64,000 nucleotides of DNA, taken from NCBI GenBank assembly GCA_018266355.1, contig JAFEAP010000004.1, positions 22,113-86,112 of the forward strand, given 5' to 3'. The stretch is from Bdellovibrionales bacterium. Lineage in GTDB: Bacteria > Bdellovibrionota > UBA1018. Of this stretch, positions 1-11,047 are shown piece after piece. Under the pieces are notes generated by a model. The model was not told the origin of the DNA. It did not search any database and saw only the letters and a program-made list of their open reading frames with translations. Numbering within the stretch: position 1 is the first letter of the stretch; each line of letters opens with the position of its first letter. Made by a program: the position numbers and the translations under genes.

Positions 1-81
1 GAAGAAATAACTTGTAATTATTTTGAAATAAATAATGATTGGTCTGAAGAAGAATTTAAAATTTTAACTTCTAATAAATAA
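1..81 (+). CDS. C-terminal end of an unidentified protein (cut by window start)
   Basis: Frame 1 is open from base 1 to a TAA at 79-81 and encodes the last 26 residues of a protein (ending in LTSNK). Its stop lies 3 bases before the ATG of the giant polymerase gene, so the two are probably co-transcribed. In other crAss-like phages the genes upstream of the polymerase encode virion or cargo proteins, but too little is visible to name this one. The fragment is acidic (four consecutive Glu/Ser positions around residue 16). Confidence 0.6.
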   Translation, partial: EEITCNYFEINNDWSEEEFKILTSNK

Positions 82-84
82 TTT

Positions 85-3000
85 ATGGTTCAAGGATGCC
101 CTAATCTTAGTCTTAAATCTAATAGAGAACTTATTAATAAAATAGGTATTAAAGAGTTCTTTAGATTTTGGATGGATAATGAAAATTTTAGACAGAATAA
201 TCTAAAGGAAAGAGAATCTATTGAATCTAATCAAGATTTAACTCCTGAACAAAGAGAAGAATTACTTGCTGAAACTATGACAGATCAGCAGATGGAAGAA
301 TATATTACTAACGAAGCTAATAATATAGAATCTTCATCTTACTATAAGAATTATATTAATAATCAAACTGCTAATATCAGTTTAGCTACTTTCGTTTCTT
401 CTAATACAGGGAATTTACCAGTTACTCAAGAACATGAAGAAAAGTTAGCTAAAGATTGGTATAATAATCTTACTACTAAAGAACAGGTATTTGAGAATAA
501 TACCATTATCGGTAGGAAAGAAGATTATGAAGTTATATCTACTCTTGCTGCATTATTAGTAAGTTATCAATCTAATCTTGAAGATAAAGGTGTAGATTTA
601 ACTAAATCTATGCTTAATGATAATAGCCCAAAATCTTATCTTACTCAGGTTCTTAATAATAAGAAAGAGCAAGCTGATGAAGAAAGTAAGAAAAGATTTG
701 ATAAAGTATTATCTAACATAGATAAATTCTATGATAAAACTAAAGAATTTGTAAATAAAACTTATGGTCTTACTATAGACGATGATATATCTAAAGCTGA
801 AAATTCACAATTAAGTAAGGCTTGGGATGATAAGAAAGTATTTACTTTTAGTCAAAAAGATAATGTAAATTTTCAAATAAAAAGACTTATACTTACTAGT
901 CCTGAATTACAGGATTTAACTTATTCTATTAAAGAAAATTCTGATGGTAGTATAAGTAAAGTTTATACTAATACTAATCGTGCTACTTATCTTGGTCTTA
1001 CTAAATTTTTAGATTTCGGTAAGATATTCCCCTATATGCAGAGAAATCTAGCAGGTAGTACTAATCCTCAAGATATGCTTAGTAGACTTGAAGTAATGAG
1101 TAATATTGATCCTAGTATAGTAAATATACTAGAGAAAGTAAAAGCTAGTGAAACTTTACAAGCTGGATTATTTACTACATTTAAATTTCAATCTCCTCTT
1201 GTTAATACATTTCTTGTAAATGATAGTAAAGATGAATTAGAAATTAAACAACAATATGATAATAGAAAATCAAGAGCTAATTTTGTAATAGCTGATGATT
1301 GGACTACTAATATTATATCAAGATTAAAAGAAGGTAAATATCCTGATTCTATTAAATTAGAAATTAAAAAAGTTCAAACTGAACTTACTTCAGCTAAGGA
1401 TGAGGATAAAATATCTAAAGCTTCTGAATTAGCTAATTTATTAGGTATAACTTTAATTAAATCTCAATTACAAAAGATTGTAGATAATGTAGATTTTAAA
1501 AGGTATTTTACTAATCCTTTTATAAGTTTAATACAAAAACCTTTAGATCATATAGTTAAGTTTGCCTTAGATGATAAGATATTACATACTAATGGTAAAT
1601 ATACTAATGTAAGCAATTACTTAAATCAATTAGCATTACCTGTTTCAACTGTTAATTATGACTTATCAGAGAATAGTTATTTGGATGTTAATGGTAATGT
1701 TGTATATAGTTTTATACAGTCCAACTTTTTATCCGATTTCTTTGCCAATATTAGAGCAGCTTCTGATAGCTTTGGTGAAACTGATATTGCAAGTAAAGAA
1801 AATAAAACGGCTCTTTTAAATCTTCTTAAATCTTATCGTCTTGAACCAGCTATGAAATATTCTAACTGGTTTGGTGATAATGGTTTATTAATTGATGAAG
1901 ATGGAGAATGGAAACTTAATAATAGTTTCTTACGTAATTTTGATTATTCTTACTTAGGTGGACTTAAAAATACTGTAACTACTAATGGTGTACAGTATGA
2001 TAATATGTCTAATAGTGATTGGCATTTAACCAATTTACTACAGTATATTAATGGTGATAAAAAGAAACATGAATGGGTATGGATTCCCACTCCTGTACCA
2101 TCTGATAGTGGAAATATACAATATATAAGAGTTCCTAGAATTAGTATAGGTAATTCAGGCAAATATAATGAAGATATAGCTAAAATTAAAGATGCTATAT
2201 TTAATACAGTTAAACAAGAAATTAGTAGAATAGAAGAAGCTAGTAAATTAATTTTTGATAAAGATAGATTAGGTAATTTAACTGTTAAAAAAGATTTAGA
2301 TTTAACTAAATTACAAAAGAATTATCATTATAAGAAATTAGATAAAGAAGGTAAACCTATTCTATTAGAAAATGGTATACCTACTGGTAATGTTTTTTCT
2401 TTTCAAAATATGTCTATAAAAGAAGATACTATTATAGAAGGAAAGAAAAAGAATATAATAGTTACTTTAAATGATAGAAAAGTAGGAATAAACGGTCAAT
2501 ATAATTTTAATGAATCTATATATAGAGGATTACATCTTGATTCTGAATTTAATATTTTAGTAGGAGAATTTATTGAAGATTTTATTAAACAACAAGTTGA
2601 TAATAATATATCTAAAATAGAAGAACATAGAGATAAATTAAAGCAATTATCTGAATATAAATATTATTCAGATGTTTATAATGAAAATAGTTTAAAAGAT
2701 AAAACAGAAGAGGAGAAAGAATGGATAGTAAATGGTAGATTTAAAAACTTTGTTACTGAATTTGTTATGAATCAATATATTCATAATGTAGAACAATTCA
2801 ATTTCTTCTATGGTTCTATTGCTGAATATAAAAATGCTCTTGATACTAATAAACGTGCTAAAGAAATTATATCTCCTTCTATAAGAGGTTATTTTAAAGA
2901 TAATACTTATCAAGCTGCTGTAATATCTGATATTATTTTACCATCTAAAGATTTACAAAAAATTAAAGATGGAGTTAGACAATCTCTTGAAACTACTTCT

Positions 3001-6000
3001 AATTTTAATAAAGAACAATTAGATACTCAGGTTGAAAAGATTACTAATGGATATGCTAAAACTAATATTGGTGATGCTCAAGGTTATATGACTTTAAAAC
3101 GCGCTAAAGATGTTTTAGTGGCTTATGGTAAATGGAATAAAGTCTATCAAAATCTATTTGATAAAATAAATAATGGTCAGGATTTAACTTCTAGTGAATT
3201 AGAAAAAACATTAGAAATTTTTAAACCTTTCTATTATGGTAGAGCTTTTGATAGTTTTTCAGGCAGAATGATGAGTACTCAAGTTAAGGATGCTGTTATT
3301 CCTTTAGTACCTCAACTAGTTAGAGGTACAGAACTTGAGAAACTTATGAATCATATGAATGATAATAAGATAGATGAAGTATATTTTGAAAGTGCTGTAA
3401 AAGTTGGTACTACATATATAGCTCCTATCGCTAATTCAGATGGTACATTAAAAAGTAATTTTGGTGAATTAATTAAGGCTAAACCTTATTTTAATTCCAG
3501 TTATGGTATTCAACAAGAAACTCCTAGCCATATTGTAGATTATCAAAATAAACTTGCTACTCAGATTCAAAAGATTATAATAGCTAATCTTGATAGTACT
3601 GGTAAAACTTATCATCTAGGGTCTGATATATTAACGGGAAATGAATTAGTAGACCATTATTTTAAAATAATGGATGCTAATTTAAGCCACAATTATCAAG
3701 AACTAGCTAAAGAACTTAATGTAAATGAACAGGGATTTATAGATAATCCTGAATCATTAAGAAGTATATTAACTAATGAAATTAATCGTAGAGGTTTATC
3801 AAATAATTTTTTAGATGCTATTAAACCTGTAAGTGAATATGATAATAGTTTTAAGCTTCCTTTATTTGTATCTAATATGGCAGATAAATATGAGAGTATT
3901 GCTCTTAGTTTATTTGACAATAATATTATAAATCAAAAACAACCTGGTGGTATAGGAGTATTATTTAGTACTGCTATGCTTAATAAAACTACTGATACTA
4001 ATGTAGAAGGTATTCAATGGTTAGATAAGAAAAATTCTGATCAAACTTTAAGAATGTCAGTTAGTGAAGATGATAAAGTAACTAAAGTTGAATGTTTATT
4101 ACCAGCTTGGAGTAAATCTTTATTTAATAAACAAGGAAATCGAATTAATATAAATGAACTAGATGAATCTATAAGAACTATGATAGGTTTTCGTATTCCT
4201 ACTGAAACTAAACATAGTATAAATGTACTAGAAGTAGTAGGATTCTTACCTAGTTCTATTGGTAGTACTATTGTATTACCTCAAGAAGTAGTAACTCAAT
4301 CAGGTGCTGACTTTGATATTGATAAAATATTCTTTTTACGTAAGAATTTAGAAATAGTTAATAGTAAAGTACAATCTGTTAAATATTTAGATGATTCTAA
4401 TAGTACAATAGAAGATAGAGCTAAAGCTTTAGGTATAGAAAAAAGAGTTAAAAATTATGAATCAGAAAAGTTCTTTGATTATGTAAAAAAAGCTCTTAAT
4501 AAATGGGAAGATAAAGATGGTTCTAAACTATCTAAATCTGATAAGAATTTAATATTATCTAAATATATAGGTACTTCTTATGACCAAATTAATGGTAGAG
4601 ATATTGAACTTATTAACGGAGCTAGATATAATAAAGCGAAGGATGATAATGATTATACTCTTTCTGATGTGGTTGGTACTGATGATACGTTTCATATAGC
4701 TGTACTTAAAAATATTATATCTGATTATAATAAACAATATGATATAGAATCTAAAGTAAATGAGATTAAAGATTTATCTATTGAAAATCAAAATACTCAA
4801 GAAGCTAGACAGAATAGAATATTAGATATATATGAAAGTATATTATCTAATCCTCGTCACTATGCAGAATTAATGACTCCTTCTGAATTTGCTGATATGA
4901 CAGCTGATAGAGATCATCAAGCTGATTTAATGGGTAAAGCAGGAGCTATTAATCCTATGACTTATGAAGGTCAAGAAGAGTTTAGAGAAAGAAATGTAAG
5001 TGGTAGAGCTTTAAAAGGTTTAGCTGTTAATGCTAAAGGATTTTCTACTATTGCTCAGATTGCTAAGATTGAACTTAGAGATGATTTAGCTTTTGAAATT
5101 AGATATAAAAAACCTGAAGCTGAAGCTCTATCTAAGTTAAAAGAAAAATATGGTGAAGATTTAAGTGAGTTAGATGATTCTATTATAATTAAACATAGAA
5201 AATTAGGATTTAGTCCTGATGGTAGTTTCACTAACTTTAGTGGTGAACTTATTACAGATCAACATTCTAAAGTTGTAGCTAATGTCCTTGATATAGTTAA
5301 AGACCCTGTACCATATAATATTAATACATATACTTTCTATGTACATTCAGCTATGCTTATGACTGGTGTACCTATGAGATATGCTAATATGTATATAGCT
5401 CAACCAGTATTAATGGATTTAGCTCAAAATAGATTTAAATCTCAAGGTGTATTTAATAATGATAGTGGTAGTGAATTTAGTAAAACTAAACGTCAGTATT
5501 TAACTAATCTATATAAAATTTTATCAGGTTCAGGTAGGATATCTATTGAAAAGAAGTTTGAAAAAGCTATAGCTAAAGGAAATCTAATTAATCCACAACG
5601 TAAGGATATAGAAGATTTATTTGGATATAACCCCGATCAAACTTATATTCCTAATTTAGCTAGATTAGAATCTATGATTAAATTAGGTTCCCAAGTTAAA
5701 AAGTATAGACCTGAACAAATAGCTAAAGCTAAAGAAGGTACAATAGATAATGCTATTAGCTTTTATCATAATCAACTTCAGTTACTGGAGACTTATAATA
5801 GAAAATATAAGAAAACAGGTGAAGCCTTAAAAGATGGTATTAGTGTTTTAAATACTGACAAATTAGGTGTTGGCCCAAGTCTCGAAACCGTTCTCGATTT
5901 AAAGGAAAGGATGATAAAATTTATTACCTATCCTTATGATATAGAAAAGACTGAAGATAATGATAAGTATCTTGGTTCGAGATTATTGATTAACGGGAAA

Positions 6001-9000
6001 CCTGCAATAACTCAAATATATAAAAATAATGATTTTGGTTTTCCTGAATTAGAATCTAATACTAATATTAGTTCGTACCCTTTATTAGATAGTTATTTTA
6101 ATCATGCTTATGATCCTGCTTTAAGTATATTACAACCTATATTTATTAAAAATAGTACAGCTTTTATTAGATTTAGAAATAGTATTTCTACTATGATTGG
6201 AACTAGTCTAAATGATAAAGCTACTAAAAAAGCAAATGATTTTGCTAATGGCTATCTTGCTAAAGATTTTTCATATTTTCCCGATATAGAAAAAGAACAG
6301 GTACTTGGTGCAGGACTAGAACTTAATCTCAATTTGGATGTTGATTTAGATACTTTTAAAGGTCTAAGTGCTGCTAATCAATTATTTATTATTAAGAATA
6401 AGAATTTTGAAAAGCTTAATGGTGATATATATCATATACTTAATAGATTAAGTCCTAATATTTCTGAACAATCTATTATTGATAATGGTATTCATGCTAT
6501 AGATTTTAAAAATACTATAAGCGATCACCTTATAGATGATATGATTACTAATTCTTTTAATGAATTATTCTTTAGTGATGATGCTTTTGAACAAGAATTA
6601 GGTAGAAATTTATTAGCATATTCTTTCTATACTAATAAATTTAATTATAATTATAATAGCTATTCTAAATATACCCCTAGTAATTTATTAGCTTATATAG
6701 GATATGGACAATATCTTAAAGAGAAAGGTAATAATATTATGACTGATGTTCATAATATTCTATTATCAGAAGATTTAATAGATAAATTTGTTCAAAATAA
6801 TTGGAATGATAGAAATATAGTTCCTATTGTTTATAACAAATATAAATTAAATGATAAAGGTAAGAGAATATTAAATGATGAATTTCCAGGTCAGGAAATA
6901 TATTTAATGAAGGAAGATACTCCTGAATATAATGTTCTAAGTAATGGTATTCTCAAAGTAAATAAAGAAGAACTTAAAAATGAAGGTGATAAAGTAGCTA
7001 ATTCTAATTATTTACTTCTTAGACAAAAGAAAGAAGATAAATTTGAAACTACTTTATTTAAAAGAGTAGAAAATAGAGACGGTATATTAATTTATATTCC
7101 TATTAATAAATTAGGAAATAAGTATACGACTGAATATACTGATGATAGTATTTCTTTATTTAATAATCAGGAACATAATAGAAATTGGTATTTAAATCAA
7201 ATTGCTACTGAAAAACAAGAACAACGTATATCTAATCAATCTATAGAAGATGAATCTATTACTAATCAAAAGGTAAAAGATTTACAATCTACTTTTAGTA
7301 AAATTGGTATAAATATTAAGGTAGAAAAAGATACTAATCTTAATGAAATAGCTAATGTTCAAGATGGAATAATTAAGTTTAATCCTAATAAGATTAAATC
7401 TGATACTATTTATCATGAATTTGGTCACGTTTATGTAGATTTATTAGGTTATAATAATCCTCAAATTCAAGCTGGTATTAATCAACTTAGAGGTACTGAA
7501 TTATGGTCTAATATAGAACAATTATATCCTGAACTTAATCAAGAACAATTAGAAAAAGAAGTTCTTACTACTGCTATTGGTATAGAAGCTGATAAAATAT
7601 TTAAAGATAATCAATCTAAAGCTAAATGGCAAATATGGTTAGATAATATCTTTAGAGCTATTGCTAAATTATTTGGAGTTAATGAATCTGTAGCTAAACA
7701 ATTAGCTAGAGAATTAGTTACTGGTAATTTACAAAATACTATTCAGGGTCAACTATCTAATGAAATTCAAAGACAAAAAGATAGAACTACTTTAAATTCT
7801 CTTAATTGGCAAAGTGAACAACTCAAAAAAGTTGCTATTAATCTTGAAAAGAGAATTAATAAAGTAGCTAGGTCTAGGAAAAATCCTGAATATACTAAAG
7901 AACTTAAAGAACTTCAGGAAGAAATTTTAATTAAAGATGAAGCTCAAGCTTTAACTAATTATTCTGAATTTGCTTTAAGGAATATATCTAGTATAGAAAG
8001 GAGATTAAATGAGTATGTAGGATTAGATTATAAAGCATATAAGGAATTATCGTTAGAAGATAAAGATAAATTTAAATCTTTTATCCTTAATGCAGGAGAG
8101 TCTTTAAGTTCCTTATTAGAAGTCCAAGAATTTACTAATGATGAACTAGATGCTAATCCTGAATTTAATTTAGCTGTTAATACTATTAAGCAATTAGAAC
8201 CTAGAATTAGTTCTGCTAGAAATAAAAGAAATGAATTATTAAAAGATATATTTAATGGTCAGATTAATGAATTAAGTTCTGACCCTAAATATGGTGGTAG
8301 AGGTGTAGTAACTTCTATGAGAGAGTTTTCTAGTCCTAGAATAGACGAAAGTTTAACTCAATTAATGCTTGATGCTGCTGGAGATAGTAATGATCCTATA
8401 TTAGCTAATCTAGTTAAGAAATATGATTATACTATGCACAGTATGAATGAAGAAGTTCATAATACTTTAAGGCAGTATGAATCAGAAGTTGAAAAGCTTA
8501 AAAAATTAGGAATTGATCCTAGTTTTGTTCAGGAAAAAATAGATGGTAAATTTACAGGCAGAATAGTTTCTAAATTAGATTATGAAAAATATTATAATGA
8601 AAGAAATGAAGCTTTTAAGAAATTTAATTCTTTATATGTACCTGGGACTGTAGAACATACTAGAGAAGTAGCTAAATGGTATGAAGCTAACACTGAAGCT
8701 AATCCTAGAGCTAAAGAAATAATAGAACAAAAACGTATAGAATTAACTAAATCTGATTTTGAAGATTGGTATAAAAACAATCATAAAGAAACTAAAAAAG
8801 GTGAAATAATTTACACTAATGAATTATCTCAACCTATTTCTAGTAAATATACTACAGATCAATTTAAAGATATAGTTAATAATGAAGATAAACTTAATTT
8901 CTATAATTATATTAATAATCTATTATCATATCTAGTATCACATCATAGAGATAATATAATTAAAAATGGTTATTTACCTGCTATTCCAAGTAGAGATTTT

Positions 9001-11007
9001 GATTTATTAAAAGCTGTGGTAGGTCAAATAGGCTGGCGTGACATTGGTACGCCTGCAACCGATGTGGAAGTCAATGAGAGCGGTGAAATCGTCCGCCATG
9101 TACCTTTCCGGTATCTTACATTACAGGGAAATCAGTCAGAATATTTACCTACTAATACTGATTCACAAGAAACTAATGCTGCTAATAGAATAGAAAATGA
9201 AAAGATTAGAAAATCTAATCTTGAAGAACACGCTAAAAGTATAGGTCATGAATTAGATACTATAATGAAAATATTTGTTCATGAAGCTTTAAAGAATAAA
9301 TATAAAAATGAAATAGAAGATGAAGTACGAATAGCTACTGAATTAGTTAATATGTCTGAATATATTAAAACTAATGATGCTAATCAAGCTTTACTTGATA
9401 AAATTAGTGGTGTAGTTAAAGGTGGCACTCCAGATGTACTAACTAAAGTAGGTAGTGCTAGTAATGTAGCTAAGCATCTTGAAATGTGGACTAAAATGGT
9501 GTTTTATGAAGATTGGAAAGCATTAGAAGGTGATTGGGTTAAAATAGCAAATGTTCTTCAAAATTATACTTCATTTGGTGCATTAGGATTTAACGCTATT
9601 GCTGGTATTAATAACTATGTATATGGTAAAATGCAAATGTGGACTGAAGGCCATGGTAATCAATTTATTAGTAAAACTTCTTTACTTAAAGCAAGAAAAG
9701 AATATGCTAAAAATATGATGAATTTTATAGCTGATATGAAAACCGAAAAATCAAGAAGTCTTGCATCTGCTCTTATTAAGAAGTTTGATATTATGATTTC
9801 TCATAAAGAAGTAGCTCTTGATGATGGAAGTAAAGTATCTAGTGTATTTCATAAGTTTATGATGTTTAATAATTTTGCTTATATGTTTAATCATATAGGT
9901 GAACACGCCATGCAAAATGAAATGTTACTAGGTATGATGATGGAACATAGGATTATAGATGGTAAAATAGTTAAGTTTGAAGATTATCTTGAAGATCAAT
10001 ATAAGAAGAAAGGATTAGAAATTAATGCTAAAGATAATAATGCTCAGGATATATTAAAACAAAGAGAAGAATTAGCTAAAGATTTAAAAACTAAATTTGA
10101 CGAAGCTACTAGTCTTTATGATGCTTATGAACTTATTGAAGGATTCCCTGTAATAAAAGAGGGAGTTGAGATAGGTGAGAATGAAATAGCCGATTTTAGA
10201 CGTAAAGTATTAGGTGTTAATCAATATCTTCATGGTATTTATAATAAAGAAGATATGAATGTTATACAACATTATGCTTTAGGTAGATTAGCAAGTCAAT
10301 TTAGAAAATGGATGAGGCCAGGTTGGAATAGAAGATTTGGTTCTAAATTTGGTAAATCATTTTGGAATGAACGTAGAAATATGTATGATGAAGGTATGTA
10401 TATTACTACATGGAATTTCTTAACCAATCCTATAATGAATAATGTTAAAAATTGGAAAGAGGATGAAAGTATGACTGCTCTTACTGCTATGAAGAATATC
10501 ATATCAGATTATAAAGATTATATGACTAATGTTAAAGTACATTGGCATAGTCTTAATAATACTCAAAGAGCTAATGTTAAACGTACTTTTGCTGAAATGT
10601 CTATGCTTCTTGGAATGATATGTTTAGGTATGATACTTAAAGGTATGAGAGGTGATGATGATGAAAAGAAACATAACAGATTTTGGAATTGGTTAGGTTA
10701 TCAACAAAGTAGAAGTGTATTAGAACTTTCTGCATATACTCCAGTAGGTTGGTTTAATGAAAGTAAACAACTTATTCAAAATCCTGCTCCTATATTTACT
10801 AGTTTTGAAAATATATTGAAACTTACTTATAACGTTTTACAATATCCTTTCGTAGATGAAGATAAAACAGTTTATAAAGGTGGTCAATATAATGGTAGGA
10901 ATAAGATTGGAGTTCATGCTATGAAACTTGTTCCAGGTCTTAATCAAGCTCAACGATTATATATGCTTAATCAACAAAGTAAAGCTTATGGTAATTTCTT
11001 ATATTGA
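85..11007 (+). CDS. Giant virion-packaged RNA polymerase protein with zincin metallopeptidase motif
   Basis: A 3640-residue protein, by far the largest in the window. Residues 1409-1413 read DFDID, the metal-binding catalytic motif of the crAss-phage/YonO group of single-chain, two-barrel RNA polymerases. The characterised example is gp66 of Cellulophaga phage phi14:2, which is injected with the DNA and transcribes early genes. Residues 2444-2448 read HEFGH, a zincin HExxH zinc site, with a possible third ligand at E2492; this could process the polyprotein or act on the host. The last ~600 residues are helical, with a hydrophobic stretch rich in Met, Leu and Ile near the C-terminus, and look like virion cargo. 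Length well above gp66 (about 2180 residues) suggests a fusion of genes that are separate elsewhere. Codon use is strongly AT-rich except for a GC-rich patch at 9031-9112. The polymerase call is firm; peptidase activity is inferred from one motif. Confidence 0.88.
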   Translation: MVQGCPNLSLKSNRELINKIGIKEFFRFWMDNENFRQNNLKERESIESNQDLTPEQREELLAETMTDQQMEEYITNEANNIESSSYYKNYINNQTANISLATFVSSNTGNLPVTQEHEEKLAKDWYNNLTTKEQVFENNTIIGRKEDYEVISTLAALLVSYQSNLEDKGVDLTKSMLNDNSPKSYLTQVLNNKKEQADEESKKRFDKVLSNIDKFYDKTKEFVNKTYGLTIDDDISKAENSQLSKAWDDKKVFTFSQKDNVNFQIKRLILTSPELQDLTYSIKENSDGSISKVYTNTNRATYLGLTKFLDFGKIFPYMQRNLAGSTNPQDMLSRLEVMSNIDPSIVNILEKVKASETLQAGLFTTFKFQSPLVNTFLVNDSKDELEIKQQYDNRKSRANFVIADDWTTNIISRLKEGKYPDSIKLEIKKVQTELTSAKDEDKISKASELANLLGITLIKSQLQKIVDNVDFKRYFTNPFISLIQKPLDHIVKFALDDKILHTNGKYTNVSNYLNQLALPVSTVNYDLSENSYLDVNGNVVYSFIQSNFLSDFFANIRAASDSFGETDIASKENKTALLNLLKSYRLEPAMKYSNWFGDNGLLIDEDGEWKLNNSFLRNFDYSYLGGLKNTVTTNGVQYDNMSNSDWHLTNLLQYINGDKKKHEWVWIPTPVPSDSGNIQYIRVPRISIGNSGKYNEDIAKIKDAIFNTVKQEISRIEEASKLIFDKDRLGNLTVKKDLDLTKLQKNYHYKKLDKEGKPILLENGIPTGNVFSFQNMSIKEDTIIEGKKKNIIVTLNDRKVGINGQYNFNESIYRGLHLDSEFNILVGEFIEDFIKQQVDNNISKIEEHRDKLKQLSEYKYYSDVYNENSLKDKTEEEKEWIVNGRFKNFVTEFVMNQYIHNVEQFNFFYGSIAEYKNALDTNKRAKEIISPSIRGYFKDNTYQAAVISDIILPSKDLQKIKDGVRQSLETTSNFNKEQLDTQVEKITNGYAKTNIGDAQGYMTLKRAKDVLVAYGKWNKVYQNLFDKINNGQDLTSSELEKTLEIFKPFYYGRAFDSFSGRMMSTQVKDAVIPLVPQLVRGTELEKLMNHMNDNKIDEVYFESAVKVGTTYIAPIANSDGTLKSNFGELIKAKPYFNSSYGIQQETPSHIVDYQNKLATQIQKIIIANLDSTGKTYHLGSDILTGNELVDHYFKIMDANLSHNYQELAKELNVNEQGFIDNPESLRSILTNEINRRGLSNNFLDAIKPVSEYDNSFKLPLFVSNMADKYESIALSLFDNNIINQKQPGGIGVLFSTAMLNKTTDTNVEGIQWLDKKNSDQTLRMSVSEDDKVTKVECLLPAWSKSLFNKQGNRININELDESIRTMIGFRIPTETKHSINVLEVVGFLPSSIGSTIVLPQEVVTQSGADFDIDKIFFLRKNLEIVNSKVQSVKYLDDSNSTIEDRAKALGIEKRVKNYESEKFFDYVKKALNKWEDKDGSKLSKSDKNLILSKYIGTSYDQINGRDIELINGARYNKAKDDNDYTLSDVVGTDDTFHIAVLKNIISDYNKQYDIESKVNEIKDLSIENQNTQEARQNRILDIYESILSNPRHYAELMTPSEFADMTADRDHQADLMGKAGAINPMTYEGQEEFRERNVSGRALKGLAVNAKGFSTIAQIAKIELRDDLAFEIRYKKPEAEALSKLKEKYGEDLSELDDSIIIKHRKLGFSPDGSFTNFSGELITDQHSKVVANVLDIVKDPVPYNINTYTFYVHSAMLMTGVPMRYANMYIAQPVLMDLAQNRFKSQGVFNNDSGSEFSKTKRQYLTNLYKILSGSGRISIEKKFEKAIAKGNLINPQRKDIEDLFGYNPDQTYIPNLARLESMIKLGSQVKKYRPEQIAKAKEGTIDNAISFYHNQLQLLETYNRKYKKTGEALKDGISVLNTDKLGVGPSLETVLDLKERMIKFITYPYDIEKTEDNDKYLGSRLLINGKPAITQIYKNNDFGFPELESNTNISSYPLLDSYFNHAYDPALSILQPIFIKNSTAFIRFRNSISTMIGTSLNDKATKKANDFANGYLAKDFSYFPDIEKEQVLGAGLELNLNLDVDLDTFKGLSAANQLFIIKNKNFEKLNGDIYHILNRLSPNISEQSIIDNGIHAIDFKNTISDHLIDDMITNSFNELFFSDDAFEQELGRNLLAYSFYTNKFNYNYNSYSKYTPSNLLAYIGYGQYLKEKGNNIMTDVHNILLSEDLIDKFVQNNWNDRNIVPIVYNKYKLNDKGKRILNDEFPGQEIYLMKEDTPEYNVLSNGILKVNKEELKNEGDKVANSNYLLLRQKKEDKFETTLFKRVENRDGILIYIPINKLGNKYTTEYTDDSISLFNNQEHNRNWYLNQIATEKQEQRISNQSIEDESITNQKVKDLQSTFSKIGINIKVEKDTNLNEIANVQDGIIKFNPNKIKSDTIYHEFGHVYVDLLGYNNPQIQAGINQLRGTELWSNIEQLYPELNQEQLEKEVLTTAIGIEADKIFKDNQSKAKWQIWLDNIFRAIAKLFGVNESVAKQLARELVTGNLQNTIQGQLSNEIQRQKDRTTLNSLNWQSEQLKKVAINLEKRINKVARSRKNPEYTKELKELQEEILIKDEAQALTNYSEFALRNISSIERRLNEYVGLDYKAYKELSLEDKDKFKSFILNAGESLSSLLEVQEFTNDELDANPEFNLAVNTIKQLEPRISSARNKRNELLKDIFNGQINELSSDPKYGGRGVVTSMREFSSPRIDESLTQLMLDAAGDSNDPILANLVKKYDYTMHSMNEEVHNTLRQYESEVEKLKKLGIDPSFVQEKIDGKFTGRIVSKLDYEKYYNERNEAFKKFNSLYVPGTVEHTREVAKWYEANTEANPRAKEIIEQKRIELTKSDFEDWYKNNHKETKKGEIIYTNELSQPISSKYTTDQFKDIVNNEDKLNFYNYINNLLSYLVSHHRDNIIKNGYLPAIPSRDFDLLKAVVGQIGWRDIGTPATDVEVNESGEIVRHVPFRYLTLQGNQSEYLPTNTDSQETNAANRIENEKIRKSNLEEHAKSIGHELDTIMKIFVHEALKNKYKNEIEDEVRIATELVNMSEYIKTNDANQALLDKISGVVKGGTPDVLTKVGSASNVAKHLEMWTKMVFYEDWKALEGDWVKIANVLQNYTSFGALGFNAIAGINNYVYGKMQMWTEGHGNQFISKTSLLKARKEYAKNMMNFIADMKTEKSRSLASALIKKFDIMISHKEVALDDGSKVSSVFHKFMMFNNFAYMFNHIGEHAMQNEMLLGMMMEHRIIDGKIVKFEDYLEDQYKKKGLEINAKDNNAQDILKQREELAKDLKTKFDEATSLYDAYELIEGFPVIKEGVEIGENEIADFRRKVLGVNQYLHGIYNKEDMNVIQHYALGRLASQFRKWMRPGWNRRFGSKFGKSFWNERRNMYDEGMYITTWNFLTNPIMNNVKNWKEDESMTALTAMKNIISDYKDYMTNVKVHWHSLNNTQRANVKRTFAEMSMLLGMICLGMILKGMRGDDDEKKHNRFWNWLGYQQSRSVLELSAYTPVGWFNESKQLIQNPAPIFTSFENILKLTYNVLQYPFVDEDKTVYKGGQYNGRNKIGVHAMKLVPGLNQAQRLYMLNQQSKAYGNFLY

Positions 11008-11023
11008 TAAGATGCCGATGAAA

Positions 11024-11047
11024 AAAGGGGAACTAATGTTCTCCTTT
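11024..11047. terminator. Bidirectional intrinsic terminator between convergent genes
   Basis: A 10-bp stem (AAAGGGGAAC / GTTCTCCTTT, one G-T wobble) with a 4-base loop, A-rich on the left and T-rich on the right. It works for the plus-strand polymerase gene, which ends 17 bases upstream, and for the minus-strand gene starting at 11372, whose stop codon overlaps it. Confidence 0.85.
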
